From Prevotella sp. (GTDB lineage Bacteria; Bacteroidota; Bacteroidia; Bacteroidales; Bacteroidaceae), in assembly GCA_017554105.1 (NCBI GenBank), contig JAFZIY010000015.1, forward strand, positions 218,903 through 282,902: 64,000 bases of DNA. Direction: 5' to 3'. A program made the translations under genes and the position numbers. Below, piece by piece: positions 1 through 8,301 of this stretch (its first letter is position 1; each line of letters opens with the position of its first letter). Under the pieces are notes generated by a model. That model did not search any database, was not told the origin of the DNA, and saw nothing but the letters and a program-made list of their open reading frames with translations.

Positions 1-18
1 ACCAACCAGCGACTATAT

Positions 19-51
19 AAAAAAGTTGATGCCAACAATTTTGTTGACATC
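19..51 (-). terminator. Terminator after FprA-like gene
   Basis: On the minus strand a hairpin (28-51; nine pairs with one internal mismatch and a 4-nt loop) is followed by six T (complement of 19-24). It lies about 35 bp past the stop codon of the flavoprotein gene. A second hairpin at 71-96 (10-bp stem, 6-nt loop) overlaps that stop codon. Together they look like a two-part intrinsic terminator. Confidence 0.6.
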
Positions 52-85
52 ACCAGTAGATTTTGGAAAGTTGAGGGTTGAGCAA

Positions 86-1291
86 TCAACCCTCAAGCAA
101 CTTCTCCGCCATAGCCTTTCCCAGTGCCTCGCACTGTTCTTTTACCTCTGGCGTCATGGCCTGTTTCATGTCCACAGGAGTGCCAACAGCCTCGAACTTC
201 AATGCATTCTCGTTCCATTCCTGAATCTTACCTACTGCCTTCGATGCCCAGCCATGTGAGCCGAACCATCCCAGGTAGTGGTTCTTGATGTCCTTGCCTG
301 CCAGTTCCGAGAGCAGCACCTCCATCTCATGATAGAGTGCGGTGTTATAAGTCGGTGCACCTACAATGAGTCCCTTGTAGCGGAATACGTCACGGATGAT
401 GTAAGAGTGGTGGGTCTTCGACACGTTATACATCACGATGTTCTTCACTCCTGCCTTCGACGCGGCGGCGGCGATATACTCCGCCATGCGCTCGGTGTTG
501 CCGTACATTGTGCCGTAGCAGATGACGAGACCGTTCTCTGTCTCATAGCGGCTCATGCGGTCGTATTCGGCAATCACGCGATTGATGTTCTCATGCCATA
601 CTGGTCCGTGGGTAGAACAGATGAAGTCGAGATTCACCCCAGCGAGTTTCTTCAGCGCTCCCTGCACAGGTACGCCGTACTTACCCACGATATTGCTGTA
701 ATAGCGTACCATCTCAAGCCAGAAAGTGTCGCAGTTTATCTCTGAGTCAATCACTCCACCGTTAAGAGCACCAAAGCAACCGAAGGCGTCTCCGCTGAAC
801 AGTGTGCTTACCACGCCGTCACTCTTTTCAGTGCAGAGAGTGACCATCGTTTCCGGCCAGTGAACCATAGGGGTGAGCACAAACTGCAACTGATATGTGC
901 CGAGGTCGAGAGTGTCGCCGTTCTTCACCTCTATGTCGCGCTCATCTTGCAATCCGTAGAACCCTGCCATCATGCCAAAGGTCTTTTTGTTACCTATCAC
1001 CTGCACGTCAGGGTAGTATTTCTTTATCAGTGCAATGCTTCCGCTGTGGTCGGGTTCCATGTGGTTCACCACCAGATAGTCAATCTTGCGGTCGCCAATC
1101 ACCTCCTGGATGTTCTCGATGAACTGAGTGAAGAAATCCACTTCAACGGTATCGATGAGGCACACTTTCTCGTCGTTGATAATGTATGAGTTGTAGCTAA
1201 CGCCATTAGGCAGTGGCCACAAACCCTCGAAGAGAGCCTTGTTACGATCGTTTACGCCAACGTAGTAGATCTTTTTCTTAATTTCTTTCAT
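86..1291 (-). CDS. FprA-family A-type flavoprotein (flavodiiron protein)
   Basis: This is a cytoplasmic flavodiiron-type protein of 401 residues, a usual length for the family. The N-terminal metallo-beta-lactamase domain carries the diiron ligand motif HxExDH at residues 77-82, a further His at about 144 and an Asp at about 168. A flavodoxin domain begins near residue 255 with an FMN-binding loop (YGTMYGNTE). Family members reduce O2 or NO, taking electrons from rubredoxin or NADH-linked partners. A role in oxygen or NO detoxification in an anaerobe is therefore likely, but the substrate cannot be read from the sequence. It lies 26 bp downstream of the PfkB kinase gene on the same strand and may be co-transcribed with it. 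Confidence 0.9.
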   Translation of the reverse strand: MKEIKKKIYYVGVNDRNKALFEGLWPLPNGVSYNSYIINDEKVCLIDTVEVDFFTQFIENIQEVIGDRKIDYLVVNHMEPDHSGSIALIKKYYPDVQVIGNKKTFGMMAGFYGLQDERDIEVKNGDTLDLGTYQLQFVLTPMVHWPETMVTLCTEKSDGVVSTLFSGDAFGCFGALNGGVIDSEINCDTFWLEMVRYYSNIVGKYGVPVQGALKKLAGVNLDFICSTHGPVWHENINRVIAEYDRMSRYETENGLVICYGTMYGNTERMAEYIAAAASKAGVKNIVMYNVSKTHHSYIIRDVFRYKGLIVGAPTYNTALYHEMEVLLSELAGKDIKNHYLGWFGSHGWASKAVGKIQEWNENALKFEAVGTPVDMKQAMTPEVKEQCEALGKAMAEKLLEG

Positions 1292-1317
1292 ATGGTATTA
1301 TTTGTGAGTTTATAAGT

Positions 1318-2241
1318 CTATCGGAATTGCACAACACTGATGTAATTGAAGATGCTGCGGCAGCAGTTGCCACTGAAGGCCATTGCATAGTCTACGATGC
1401 GCTGCATCTGAGCATCGCTGATGCCTTGATAGAGCATATCGCGGGTGATGCCTTCCTTGATGATGCCATAGACAAAGCCGGCATTGAAGTTGTCGCCGGC
1501 ACCTATGGTGCTCACTATCTCTCCCTCGATGGGCGGCACGTCGTAGCGTCGGCACTTGCCGTCGGCAGTGAAGATGTCTATCGGTTGTGAACCGCGGGTA
1601 TATATGAAGTTGTCGCACAAGGGCTTCACGTCCTCCTGATAAACCTTTGTTGCCTCGTCCTTGCCGAACATCACCTCGAAGTCTTCGTCGCTGCCGCGCA
1701 CAATGTCGGCATACCTGAAGTTGTCAAGGATGTTGGGCAGCAGTATATCCACCTCGTCACGGTGTGACGGACGGAAATTGACGTCATAATAGATGATGGC
1801 ACCCGACTGTCGTGCATGGTCGAGAACACTCTTCATCTGTTTCCTGATAACTGGATTCACGGCATAGTAGGAACTTATCAGCACTATGTCGTTGGCAGCA
1901 ATCTCCGGCATCGTCATCTCCAGTTTATCGTTTGGATGGTCTTTGTAGAAGACGTATTCAGCATCGTTGCGCTCGTTGAGGAACGCCAGTGACAGAGGCG
2001 ACTTCACCCCCTCGTACATTTGTACTCCTGTAGCATCAATGCCGTTCTGCTGAAGGAACGACACTATTATCTCGCCAACACGGTCGGCTCCTGTCTCGCT
2101 GATGAACAATCCAGGTATTCCCATGCGACCCAGCGACACCAGTGCGTTATATGCACTGCCGCCGGGAACAGCATCCACAGGGTGGTTGTCACGGAATATG
2201 ATGTCGAGAACGGTCTCGCCAATGCCAATTACTTTCCTCAT
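1318..2241 (-). CDS. PfkB-family carbohydrate kinase (fructokinase-like)
   Basis: A 307-residue ribokinase/PfkB-fold sugar kinase. The N-terminal glycine-rich signature (PGGSAYNALVSLGRMG) and the C-terminal anion-hole/catalytic signature (GAGDNFNAGFVYG, with the catalytic Asp) are both intact. Length and order match fructokinases and other PfkB sugar kinases that phosphorylate a sugar with ATP in the cytoplasm. The sugar cannot be assigned from sequence; fructose is the commonest substrate in Bacteroidales relatives. A possible -10-type box TATCTTTG on the minus strand lies at 2258-2265, without a convincing partner 19-20 bp upstream. Confidence 0.88.
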   Translation of the reverse strand: MRKVIGIGETVLDIIFRDNHPVDAVPGGSAYNALVSLGRMGIPGLFISETGADRVGEIIVSFLQQNGIDATGVQMYEGVKSPLSLAFLNERNDAEYVFYKDHPNDKLEMTMPEIAANDIVLISSYYAVNPVIRKQMKSVLDHARQSGAIIYYDVNFRPSHRDEVDILLPNILDNFRYADIVRGSDEDFEVMFGKDEATKVYQEDVKPLCDNFIYTRGSQPIDIFTADGKCRRYDVPPIEGEIVSTIGAGDNFNAGFVYGIIKEGITRDMLYQGISDAQMQRIVDYAMAFSGNCCRSIFNYISVVQFR

Positions 2242-2283
2242 TTTCCTCTTTTATTTGCAAAGATACTAAATTTACTCTTCAAA

Positions 2284-2370
2284 GACTACGAATTACACGA
2301 ATTTTACGAATTATTATGTGTTGACCATTGTTCAACTTGGAAATCCGTAAAATCCGTGTAATCCGTAGTC
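2284..2370. repeat. Long imperfect inverted repeat
   Basis: The arms at 2284-2313 and 2341-2370 are about 30 bp each and complementary except at about four positions. Both are built from the words GACTACGRATTACACG and RATTTTACGRATT, and they are separated by a 27-bp loop. The element fills the space between the secreted repeat protein and the PfkB kinase, so a transcript would form a long hairpin here. It resembles a dispersed palindromic repeat rather than a simple terminator, as there is no T-run. Confidence 0.65.
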
Positions 2371-2413
2371 CTAATTATGATACAGCTATTGTATTATAAT
2401 AAGGTGTGTCGTT

Positions 2414-4198
2414 TTACTTAACGATGAACTTCTTGCCGTTCTGGATATAGATACCCTTCACAGTCTTTTCAACGCGCTGTCCGGCGAGGTTGTAGATAGG
2501 ACCGTTGGCTTCGTTCTCGGCAGTTACGTTCTCGATGTTCGTAGATTCATACTCAAACGCTGTGACGCCGATAGCGGCATTGCCGTCAGTGAATACCACG
2601 ATACCAGTTATTGTAGCGGTGTCGTCGTCTGACAGAACGGAGATGTCTGTACCCTCAAGCTTCGACCACTTGCGATAGAATGGCACCTCGTTGTTGCTCT
2701 CATCCTTGAGATAGTAGTTGGTACGCTCGTATGGATCACCTGTTGAAGGTGTGATGGTCACAACCTCTGTTCTTACTGTTCCTGAAACCTTTACGTATGC
2801 GCATGCCATGTCATCGGTAACGGCTGTTACAGCCACCTCCTGAGGAGTAGCCGTACCTTCGGAGGTTTCCAGTTGGTTCTCGGTTACCTTTGTAATCTCA
2901 GGCAGTTTGTTGTAAACCTTGTATTCTGTAACATCGATAGTGCCGTTGAGCACCGTTCCTGCAGTGTATCCGAGTGAGCAGTTGTAGAAGTCGATAGAGC
3001 CCGAATCGTCTGTCACAAACATATCCTTGCCGTTAACGAATGTCACAACGGCATTGGTGAGTGTCAGTCTTACCTTGCTGGTTGGTGCTTTCGCTTTGAG
3101 TGCTGCGATGTTTGCAACGGTCTCAATATCCTCGCCTCCCTCATATTCGATATTGGTCACACCGATGGCAGGAGTATTGTTGAGCAGAACCACGATACCA
3201 GTAACGGTTGCTGTTGCACCGTCAGTGAGTCCAGAGAGGTCAGTACCGTCGAGTGACGACCACTTGCGATAGAACTGCACAGAGTTAGCATCATCGTCCT
3301 CAAGGAAGTAGTTGGTATAGCCTGTCTCTTCGTTATTCTCAATATAAACTTTTCCTGTTACCTTGATGAGGTGGCAGAGGAGGTCGCTGTTGATGTCCTC
3401 AATAGACGGCTCGCTTGGAGTTGCGGTGCCAGAGGTAGCAGTCAGTTCGTTGTTGATAACTGATGTGATTTCTGGCATGCCGTTGTAAACTTTGTATTCA
3501 ACAACTGCTGTACCGTTCAACTTCTGCCCTGCAGTGTAAGAAAGACCGCAGTTGTAGATGTCGATAGCACCAGTGGCATCCTGAACATACATGTCACTTC
3601 CGCTTGCGAAGTTCACCTGAACATCGGTGAAAGTAAGTTTTGCCTTTGATCCTGACTCAAGGGCTTTCAGTTCGGCGATGTTAGCCACTTCCTGATATTC
3701 CTGTGCTGAACCACCTGTAACCAGTTTGATGTTGTCAAGACGTGCGTTTTGAGACATGGGGTTAGAGAAAGTAAGTTTCAGTTTCTGTGTGCCAGACGGA
3801 ACACTTATGAGGGCTCCATCCTTGCTCACATCACTGACGGTAACACCAGTAGTCTCTGAGGTTACGGTAATCTGGTTCTTGTTATAACTGTATGACAAAG
3901 TCAAGTTACCGGATTTACCGTTAAGGTTAATCTCTGCAGTCCATGACTCGTTACGGTCTTTTTTGGGAAGAAGCAACTCTAGATTTGACTCGTCGTTTGC
4001 ATTAACCCATAACTTCGTGTAAGGATTCTCATTAGAAGAAGAGAGCGTGTAAACGGCATTGGCATTTGTAACCTCATTTACGAGTTTTCCCGCCTCCGAT
4101 GACTGCCAGTCCTCCTCCCAAATCGTTGTCTGGGCGGAAGCGCCGAGCGCAATTAAAGAAAAAAATGCCCCAAGGGCTAAGCGTAAAGTTTTTTTCAT
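2414..4198 (-). CDS. Secreted protein with two OB-like repeats and sorting-type C-terminus
   Basis: A 594-residue exported protein with a clear signal peptide ending near ASAQ (about residue 23). The N-terminal region (about 24-160) looks like a beta-sandwich. Two homologous units of roughly 190 residues follow (about 165-357 and 358-555). Each has the pattern VANIAxLKA, a DMxVxDxxGxIDxYNC segment, an LPEIT/MPEIT segment, YxKDE/FLED, VxFYRKWSxL and AIGVTxxEYE. These suggest tandem nucleic-acid- or carbohydrate-binding OB-like domains, but function is unknown. The last 40 residues (IYNLAGQRV, GIYIQNGKK) resemble type IX secretion sorting tails. A TATCTTTG box lies upstream at 4237-4244. Confidence 0.75.
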   Translation of the reverse strand: MKKTLRLALGAFFSLIALGASAQTTIWEEDWQSSEAGKLVNEVTNANAVYTLSSSNENPYTKLWVNANDESNLELLLPKKDRNESWTAEINLNGKSGNLTLSYSYNKNQITVTSETTGVTVSDVSKDGALISVPSGTQKLKLTFSNPMSQNARLDNIKLVTGGSAQEYQEVANIAELKALESGSKAKLTFTDVQVNFASGSDMYVQDATGAIDIYNCGLSYTAGQKLNGTAVVEYKVYNGMPEITSVINNELTATSGTATPSEPSIEDINSDLLCHLIKVTGKVYIENNEETGYTNYFLEDDDANSVQFYRKWSSLDGTDLSGLTDGATATVTGIVVLLNNTPAIGVTNIEYEGGEDIETVANIAALKAKAPTSKVRLTLTNAVVTFVNGKDMFVTDDSGSIDFYNCSLGYTAGTVLNGTIDVTEYKVYNKLPEITKVTENQLETSEGTATPQEVAVTAVTDDMACAYVKVSGTVRTEVVTITPSTGDPYERTNYYLKDESNNEVPFYRKWSKLEGTDISVLSDDDTATITGIVVFTDGNAAIGVTAFEYESTNIENVTAENEANGPIYNLAGQRVEKTVKGIYIQNGKKFIVK

Positions 4199-4246
4199 AA
4201 TCTTATCGTTTTAAAGTTAGTATTTCGTTTATGCTGCAAAGATAAT

Positions 4247-4287
4247 AAAAAAGCGGAACAAAAGAAATTTTTGCACCGCTTTTTTTT
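4247..4287 (-). terminator. Hairpin terminator, A/T-flanked
   Basis: A 10-bp inverted repeat (AAAAAAGCGG at 4247-4256, complement at 4276-4285) with a 19-nt loop gives a T-run on the minus strand just after the 183-residue gene (stop at 4318). The same T/A tracts would make it bidirectional. It partly abuts the promoter box of the next gene. Confidence 0.6.
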
Positions 4288-4317
4288 AATATGTAAACTT
4301 AATTAACTTTAGAGAAA

Positions 4318-4869
4318 TCAATAACCGAGCGAGGATAAACTATTTACCATTTCTTTTATAGTTTTGGCAACATCCAAAGGGTCTGACAAAGAATACATGG
4401 TATTCTCTATCTTTGCGGGAACGGCCTTCAGCAGTTTCCCCTTTTCGTAATACAGGCGTTGTTCCACCATGTTTCCACTTTCGCCCATGCAGCGTTGGTA
4501 GCAGAATATCAGATTTCCTGTCTTGGTGTCGAAAAGCAACTCGCGGTATAGGTCGCTCGCCCTGCTGCTCTTTTCGCGTACAAACCACGGCGAGGGCATG
4601 TTGAAGTTGTCTCCCTCATAGTCGTCGCTGACGTCGATGAACACCTCGGTGTTGGTTGAAATCACTCCGCCGCCGGCATAATTGATTCTCGAACTAAAGT
4701 CGAAGGAGTAGCATCCGTGCTCCATCCATTCGTCGGTGTTCTTCCACTTGGCAACTTCTTGTGCTTGGTTGTACAGCTCCCTGATTTTGTTAATCTTGCT
4801 GTCAACCGTTTGTGCCAATGCAAATTGTGTCATTAGCAGGGTAATTGCAAATAAAAATAATTTCTTCAT
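4318..4869 (-). CDS. Exported protein of unknown function
   Basis: A 183-residue protein with a typical signal peptide (positive start, hydrophobic core, cleavage near ALAQ at residue 20). The mature part contains a charged helix (about 22-45) and then mixed alpha/beta sequence with many aromatic residues. I do not recognise the family. It is followed by a terminator and preceded by another exported protein on the same strand 55 bp away, so the two may form a small envelope operon. Confidence 0.6.
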   Translation of the reverse strand: MKKLFLFAITLLMTQFALAQTVDSKINKIRELYNQAQEVAKWKNTDEWMEHGCYSFDFSSRINYAGGGVISTNTEVFIDVSDDYEGDNFNMPSPWFVREKSSRASDLYRELLFDTKTGNLIFCYQRCMGESGNMVEQRLYYEKGKLLKAVPAKIENTMYSLSDPLDVAKTIKEMVNSLSSLGY

Positions 4870-4924
4870 AGTCTTATAATTTTTTTCTCTGTTTTGCTCC
4901 GAAAGTCATCACCTATTACCCGAA

Positions 4925-5893
4925 CTACTTATTCTCCATCGCACGCAGGTTTATCCTCTGCATGGTGGTCATGGCAGGAAGGTAATAGAGACTCTGGATT
5001 AGCGTGCCGATGACATCCTCCGGGATGTTCTCCATAAGCGATGTCGTCAGTACTGCCTTGTTCAGCATGTCGGCATTAGAGGCATCTTTACGTCTCAGGC
5101 TATAGAGCAGTTCACCTTGTTTCCACATCTCGTCGAGCACTTCCACGAGCGGTTCAGCCTTTTTCTCTGCCTTGTAGAGATGCAGTCCTTCATTGGTTAC
5201 CGTGAAGAACAGTTTTTTGTCACCGATATTCACCATGTGCCATATAGTGGAATAAGGCTCTTTCTTGCCATTTGCCGTTATCACCTCATTATCCTTGAAT
5301 GTCCAGTCGTTGCCGTTCTGGTCGATATAACTGCCCTCGATGAGGCTGTTGTTTGCCGCTTCCTGCGCCTTGTCGAGCGATGTGCGTTCCTTTCCCTCGT
5401 GCTTGCCAACCCTCACGAATAGAGTGCGGGCGTTGTTGTACACGTCAACGTTCTTCGGACTTATAACCAGGAAATCATTGTCTCCTATGACGTAGCGCAG
5501 CACGCCATCCTCCTCTTGCAGTAACCCCTTGTCGAGATAGGTCACCGTCTTGTCTGCCATCGGCGGCATCTCATCGTTGATATATACGAGGTTACCGTCG
5601 GCATCGGTGGTCTCCTTCAGATATACCATGCCCTGCACGTCATAGATGGCTGTGACCTGGATTTTCTTTCCAGAACCGTTGTCGCTCACCTTCAGTTCGA
5701 GAACTCCGTTGCTCCATATTCCAGGCTCCAGGGCTACTGAACTCACGGTATCGAGATCGTTATATTGCGTGCCTTCGTCACCATCATCACCGCCTCCGCG
5801 CAGTCTGAAGTTACATGAGGTGACCAGTGTTACGACAACGAATGCCAGCAAAGTGAGCATCGTGCAAACCATAAGGGCAGATGATTTTTTCAT
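4925..5893 (-). CDS. Lipoprotein of unknown function
   Basis: A 322-residue protein with a lipobox (LVTSC, Cys27) after a hydrophobic N-terminus, so it should be lipid-anchored. The mature protein starts with a Gly/Asp-rich linker (about 31-42), followed by beta-rich sequence and an alpha-helical C-terminus (about 255-322). I do not recognise a family. Upstream on the minus strand is a promoter-like pair, TTG (5979-5981) and TATATTTG (5952-5959) with 19 bp between. Just beyond it lies a five-unit 22-bp repeat array. Confidence 0.62.
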   Translation of the reverse strand: MKKSSALMVCTMLTLLAFVVVTLVTSCNFRLRGGGDDGDEGTQYNDLDTVSSVALEPGIWSNGVLELKVSDNGSGKKIQVTAIYDVQGMVYLKETTDADGNLVYINDEMPPMADKTVTYLDKGLLQEEDGVLRYVIGDNDFLVISPKNVDVYNNARTLFVRVGKHEGKERTSLDKAQEAANNSLIEGSYIDQNGNDWTFKDNEVITANGKKEPYSTIWHMVNIGDKKLFFTVTNEGLHLYKAEKKAEPLVEVLDEMWKQGELLYSLRRKDASNADMLNKAVLTTSLMENIPEDVIGTLIQSLYYLPAMTTMQRINLRAMENK

Positions 5894-5951
5894 AGGGTCC
5901 TTTTTTAGGTGTTGTTATTTGTATCTTTTTAGATTTTCGGAATACTGACTG

Positions 5952-5981
5952 CAAATATAATAATAAATTGGAAGACTGCAA
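5952..5981 (-). promoter_or_regulatory. Promoter of the 322-residue lipoprotein gene
   Basis: On the minus strand TTG at 5981-5979 is followed after 19 bp by TATATTTG at 5959-5952, matching the Bacteroidota housekeeping promoter except for one base of the upstream TTTG. The repeat array at 6001-6110 begins 19 bp upstream of it. Confidence 0.5.
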
Positions 5982-6000
5982 TAAAAAAACGTCAAAAATA

Positions 6001-6110
6001 TTACCAGCCACTGGTAGCAGGGTTACCAAATGCAGGTAAGGCTGTTACCGATGGCTGGTAAAACGATTACCAAGTACTGGTAAGACAGTTACCAGATACT
6101 GGTGGGATTC
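6001..6110. repeat. Five tandem 22-bp dyad units (array 1)
   Basis: Five consecutive units of exactly 22 bp start at 6001, 6023, 6045, 6067 and 6089. Each begins TTACC and has a CTGGT-like block at positions 11-15, giving a dyad of the form TTACCAG-N3-CTGGTAA plus a 5-bp spacer. Units are 55-75% alike rather than identical. The array ends exactly where the peptidase stop codon begins (6111). It is not CRISPR, since no unique spacers are present. Confidence 0.85.
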
Positions 6111-8237
6111 TTACTTCGCGTTAATCTCGCGCAGCAGGCGGTCGGCATGACCCCAACGGTCCATCATATAGAGCACGTAGCGGATGTCAACGCCAATGCA
6201 GCGAGCCAGTTTCGTGTCGAAGAAGATGTCGCTCGACAGACTGTCCCAGTTGCCGTCGAAGGCGAGACCGATGAGTTCACCCTTGCCGTTGAACATAGGT
6301 GAACCGCTGTTTCCACCCGTGATGTCGTTGTTGGTGAGGAAGCAGAGTTGCATCTTACCCGTGGTCTTGTCGGAGTAAGGCTCGTAGTTGCTTTTGCTGA
6401 ACAGTTCGTGCATCACTGGTTCAGCGAAGTATTCCTCGTTCTCCTCGCTGCGCTTCATCTTGGCCAGCAGACTCTCGGCAGTGGTGTAGTAGCCCGATGG
6501 CGAGCCATTGAGCAGGTAGCCGCCCACCTGTCCGTAACTGAGTCGCATGGTGAAGTTGGCATCGGAATAGTGAGGCATATCCTCTTCCATGCGCAGTTTC
6601 GCTGCACACAGCATCTTCTCCTGCTGCTCGATTTTTTCGTTTATACTGTTTGTTGCGATATACATCATCGCGATATCTGACATAAGGTCAACACCCATGT
6701 CAACGCCCGGGTCTTTCTCGAAGCCTTTTTTGTTGATGTAGAGTTTCTTCCCGCTCTTCATCAGTACCGACTTCTTGAAGACATAATCCACATATTTCTT
6801 GTAATCGCCTTTGAATTTGGTGTCGATGATGTTATAGAAATCGGGCAAATACTCTGCGGGAACGTTCTCGCGGTAGTTTTTCATCAGTGCCGCCATCACC
6901 TCTTTGTCGAGAGGTGCGTCCCATTCGTCTTTGTTGTCCTTGAATACACAGTATTGTTTCTGTGGATTGTCGGCAGGTCCCTGCAGTTCCACCTGCATGG
7001 TGTTTACCTTCAGGGTGCGTGTAACCAGTTCGTTGGAGCGGTAGAATGTCTCGATGAAATAGTTCATGGCACGTGTTGCCTCGAAGCGCTGCTTGTAGAG
7101 CTCGCCCAGTTCGTCAAGGTCGAGTTTGCCTTTCAGGAAGCCTGTGCTGTCCTGATATGCGCGGATGCGTGCCTCGTGCTGTCGCTTCAACTGTACGATA
7201 CCTACTGAGTCGATGCACTTGTTCATGCCGATGGAGTTCTTCCAGTAGTTGGAACTCTGCGCATATTTCGAGTCATACTTGATGCGCACAGCCTCCGATG
7301 CATCCATGTGACGCTTCATTATCTCCTGCTTAACGCCACGCACCTGTGCACGCACAGCGTTCTCGGCATCGCGCATCTCCTGTATTCCGTAACTTGAGAG
7401 GTAGCGGCTGGTGCTTCCGGGATAGCCTACTGTCATCGAGAAGTCGCCTTCCTTATATCCCTGCATCGACACCTGAGCATAGCGCTTAGGGTGGTAAGGC
7501 ACGTTGTTCTCGCTATATGCTGCCGGACCGTTGGTCACGGGGTCAGCATAGATGCGGAACACCGAGAAGTCGCATGTCTGTCGCGGCCACATCCAGTTGT
7601 CTGTCTCACCGCCGAACTTACCCATTGACTTTGGAATGGCGAACACCAGTCGGAGGTCGGTGAACATCTGGTAGGTGGTGGCATAATACTTGTTGCCCTC
7701 ATAGAAAGCGTCAATCTCAAGGTGATAGGTCTTGTCGACGTTCTTCACAGAGTCGTTCATCGCTGTCTGCACCGAGTCGATAAGAGTCTCCCAGTCGCCG
7801 TCAGCAATACCGTTCTTGTCTGCTATAGCCTGCAGTTGGTCTGTGATGTCGCGCTGGTCGATCATGAAACTGACATACATGTTCTCGTTGGGCAGTTCCT
7901 CCTCATACGAGTTGGCGATGAAGCCGTTCAGCATGTAGTCGTGCTCAACTGTGGAGTGGCTTCTGATAGACTCGAAGCCGCAGTGGTGGTTGGTGAATAC
8001 CAGTCCGTCGGGACTTACAACCACGCCAGTGCAGTAGCCGGAGAAGTTCACCACGCACCCCTTCAGCGCACCTTCGCCCTGATAGAGTGCGTCGTAAGGC
8101 ATGTCGAAACCCTCAGCCCTCATCTGCTCATAGACAGCATAAGGCAGGTTGTACATTGTCCACATTCCCTCGTCAGCCTTTGCCGACTGCAGTGAGAACA
8201 TGGAAACCATGGAAATGAATAAGAATAATTTCTTCAT
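6111..8237 (-). CDS. dpp7: S46 dipeptidyl-peptidase, DPP7-like
   Basis: A 708-residue S46 serine peptidase, normal for the family, with a signal peptide (about 1-21). The catalytic His is His85 (TNHHCGFES), the Asp is near 223 (TCDFSVFR) and the Ser is Ser644 (GGNSGSP). These enzymes remove dipeptides from the N-termini of oligopeptides in the periplasm of asaccharolytic and gut Bacteroidales. Eighteen residues after the Ser is Gly662. In Porphyromonas enzymes Gly at this place marks DPP7 (hydrophobic or broad P1), and Arg marks the Asp/Glu-specific DPP11. I therefore infer DPP7-type specificity. Confidence 0.9.
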   Translation of the reverse strand: MKKLFLFISMVSMFSLQSAKADEGMWTMYNLPYAVYEQMRAEGFDMPYDALYQGEGALKGCVVNFSGYCTGVVVSPDGLVFTNHHCGFESIRSHSTVEHDYMLNGFIANSYEEELPNENMYVSFMIDQRDITDQLQAIADKNGIADGDWETLIDSVQTAMNDSVKNVDKTYHLEIDAFYEGNKYYATTYQMFTDLRLVFAIPKSMGKFGGETDNWMWPRQTCDFSVFRIYADPVTNGPAAYSENNVPYHPKRYAQVSMQGYKEGDFSMTVGYPGSTSRYLSSYGIQEMRDAENAVRAQVRGVKQEIMKRHMDASEAVRIKYDSKYAQSSNYWKNSIGMNKCIDSVGIVQLKRQHEARIRAYQDSTGFLKGKLDLDELGELYKQRFEATRAMNYFIETFYRSNELVTRTLKVNTMQVELQGPADNPQKQYCVFKDNKDEWDAPLDKEVMAALMKNYRENVPAEYLPDFYNIIDTKFKGDYKKYVDYVFKKSVLMKSGKKLYINKKGFEKDPGVDMGVDLMSDIAMMYIATNSINEKIEQQEKMLCAAKLRMEEDMPHYSDANFTMRLSYGQVGGYLLNGSPSGYYTTAESLLAKMKRSEENEEYFAEPVMHELFSKSNYEPYSDKTTGKMQLCFLTNNDITGGNSGSPMFNGKGELIGLAFDGNWDSLSSDIFFDTKLARCIGVDIRYVLYMMDRWGHADRLLREINAK

Positions 8238-8301
8238 GTTTTATAAGTTTTTATTTAATGTTTTCTTAACTCCTTAACTTCACAACTCCCTAACTCCTCA
8301 T

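Noticed and set aside
6001-6110. CRISPR-like array
   Set aside because: Units follow directly without unique spacers and differ from each other; period is 22 bp, and there are no cas genes.
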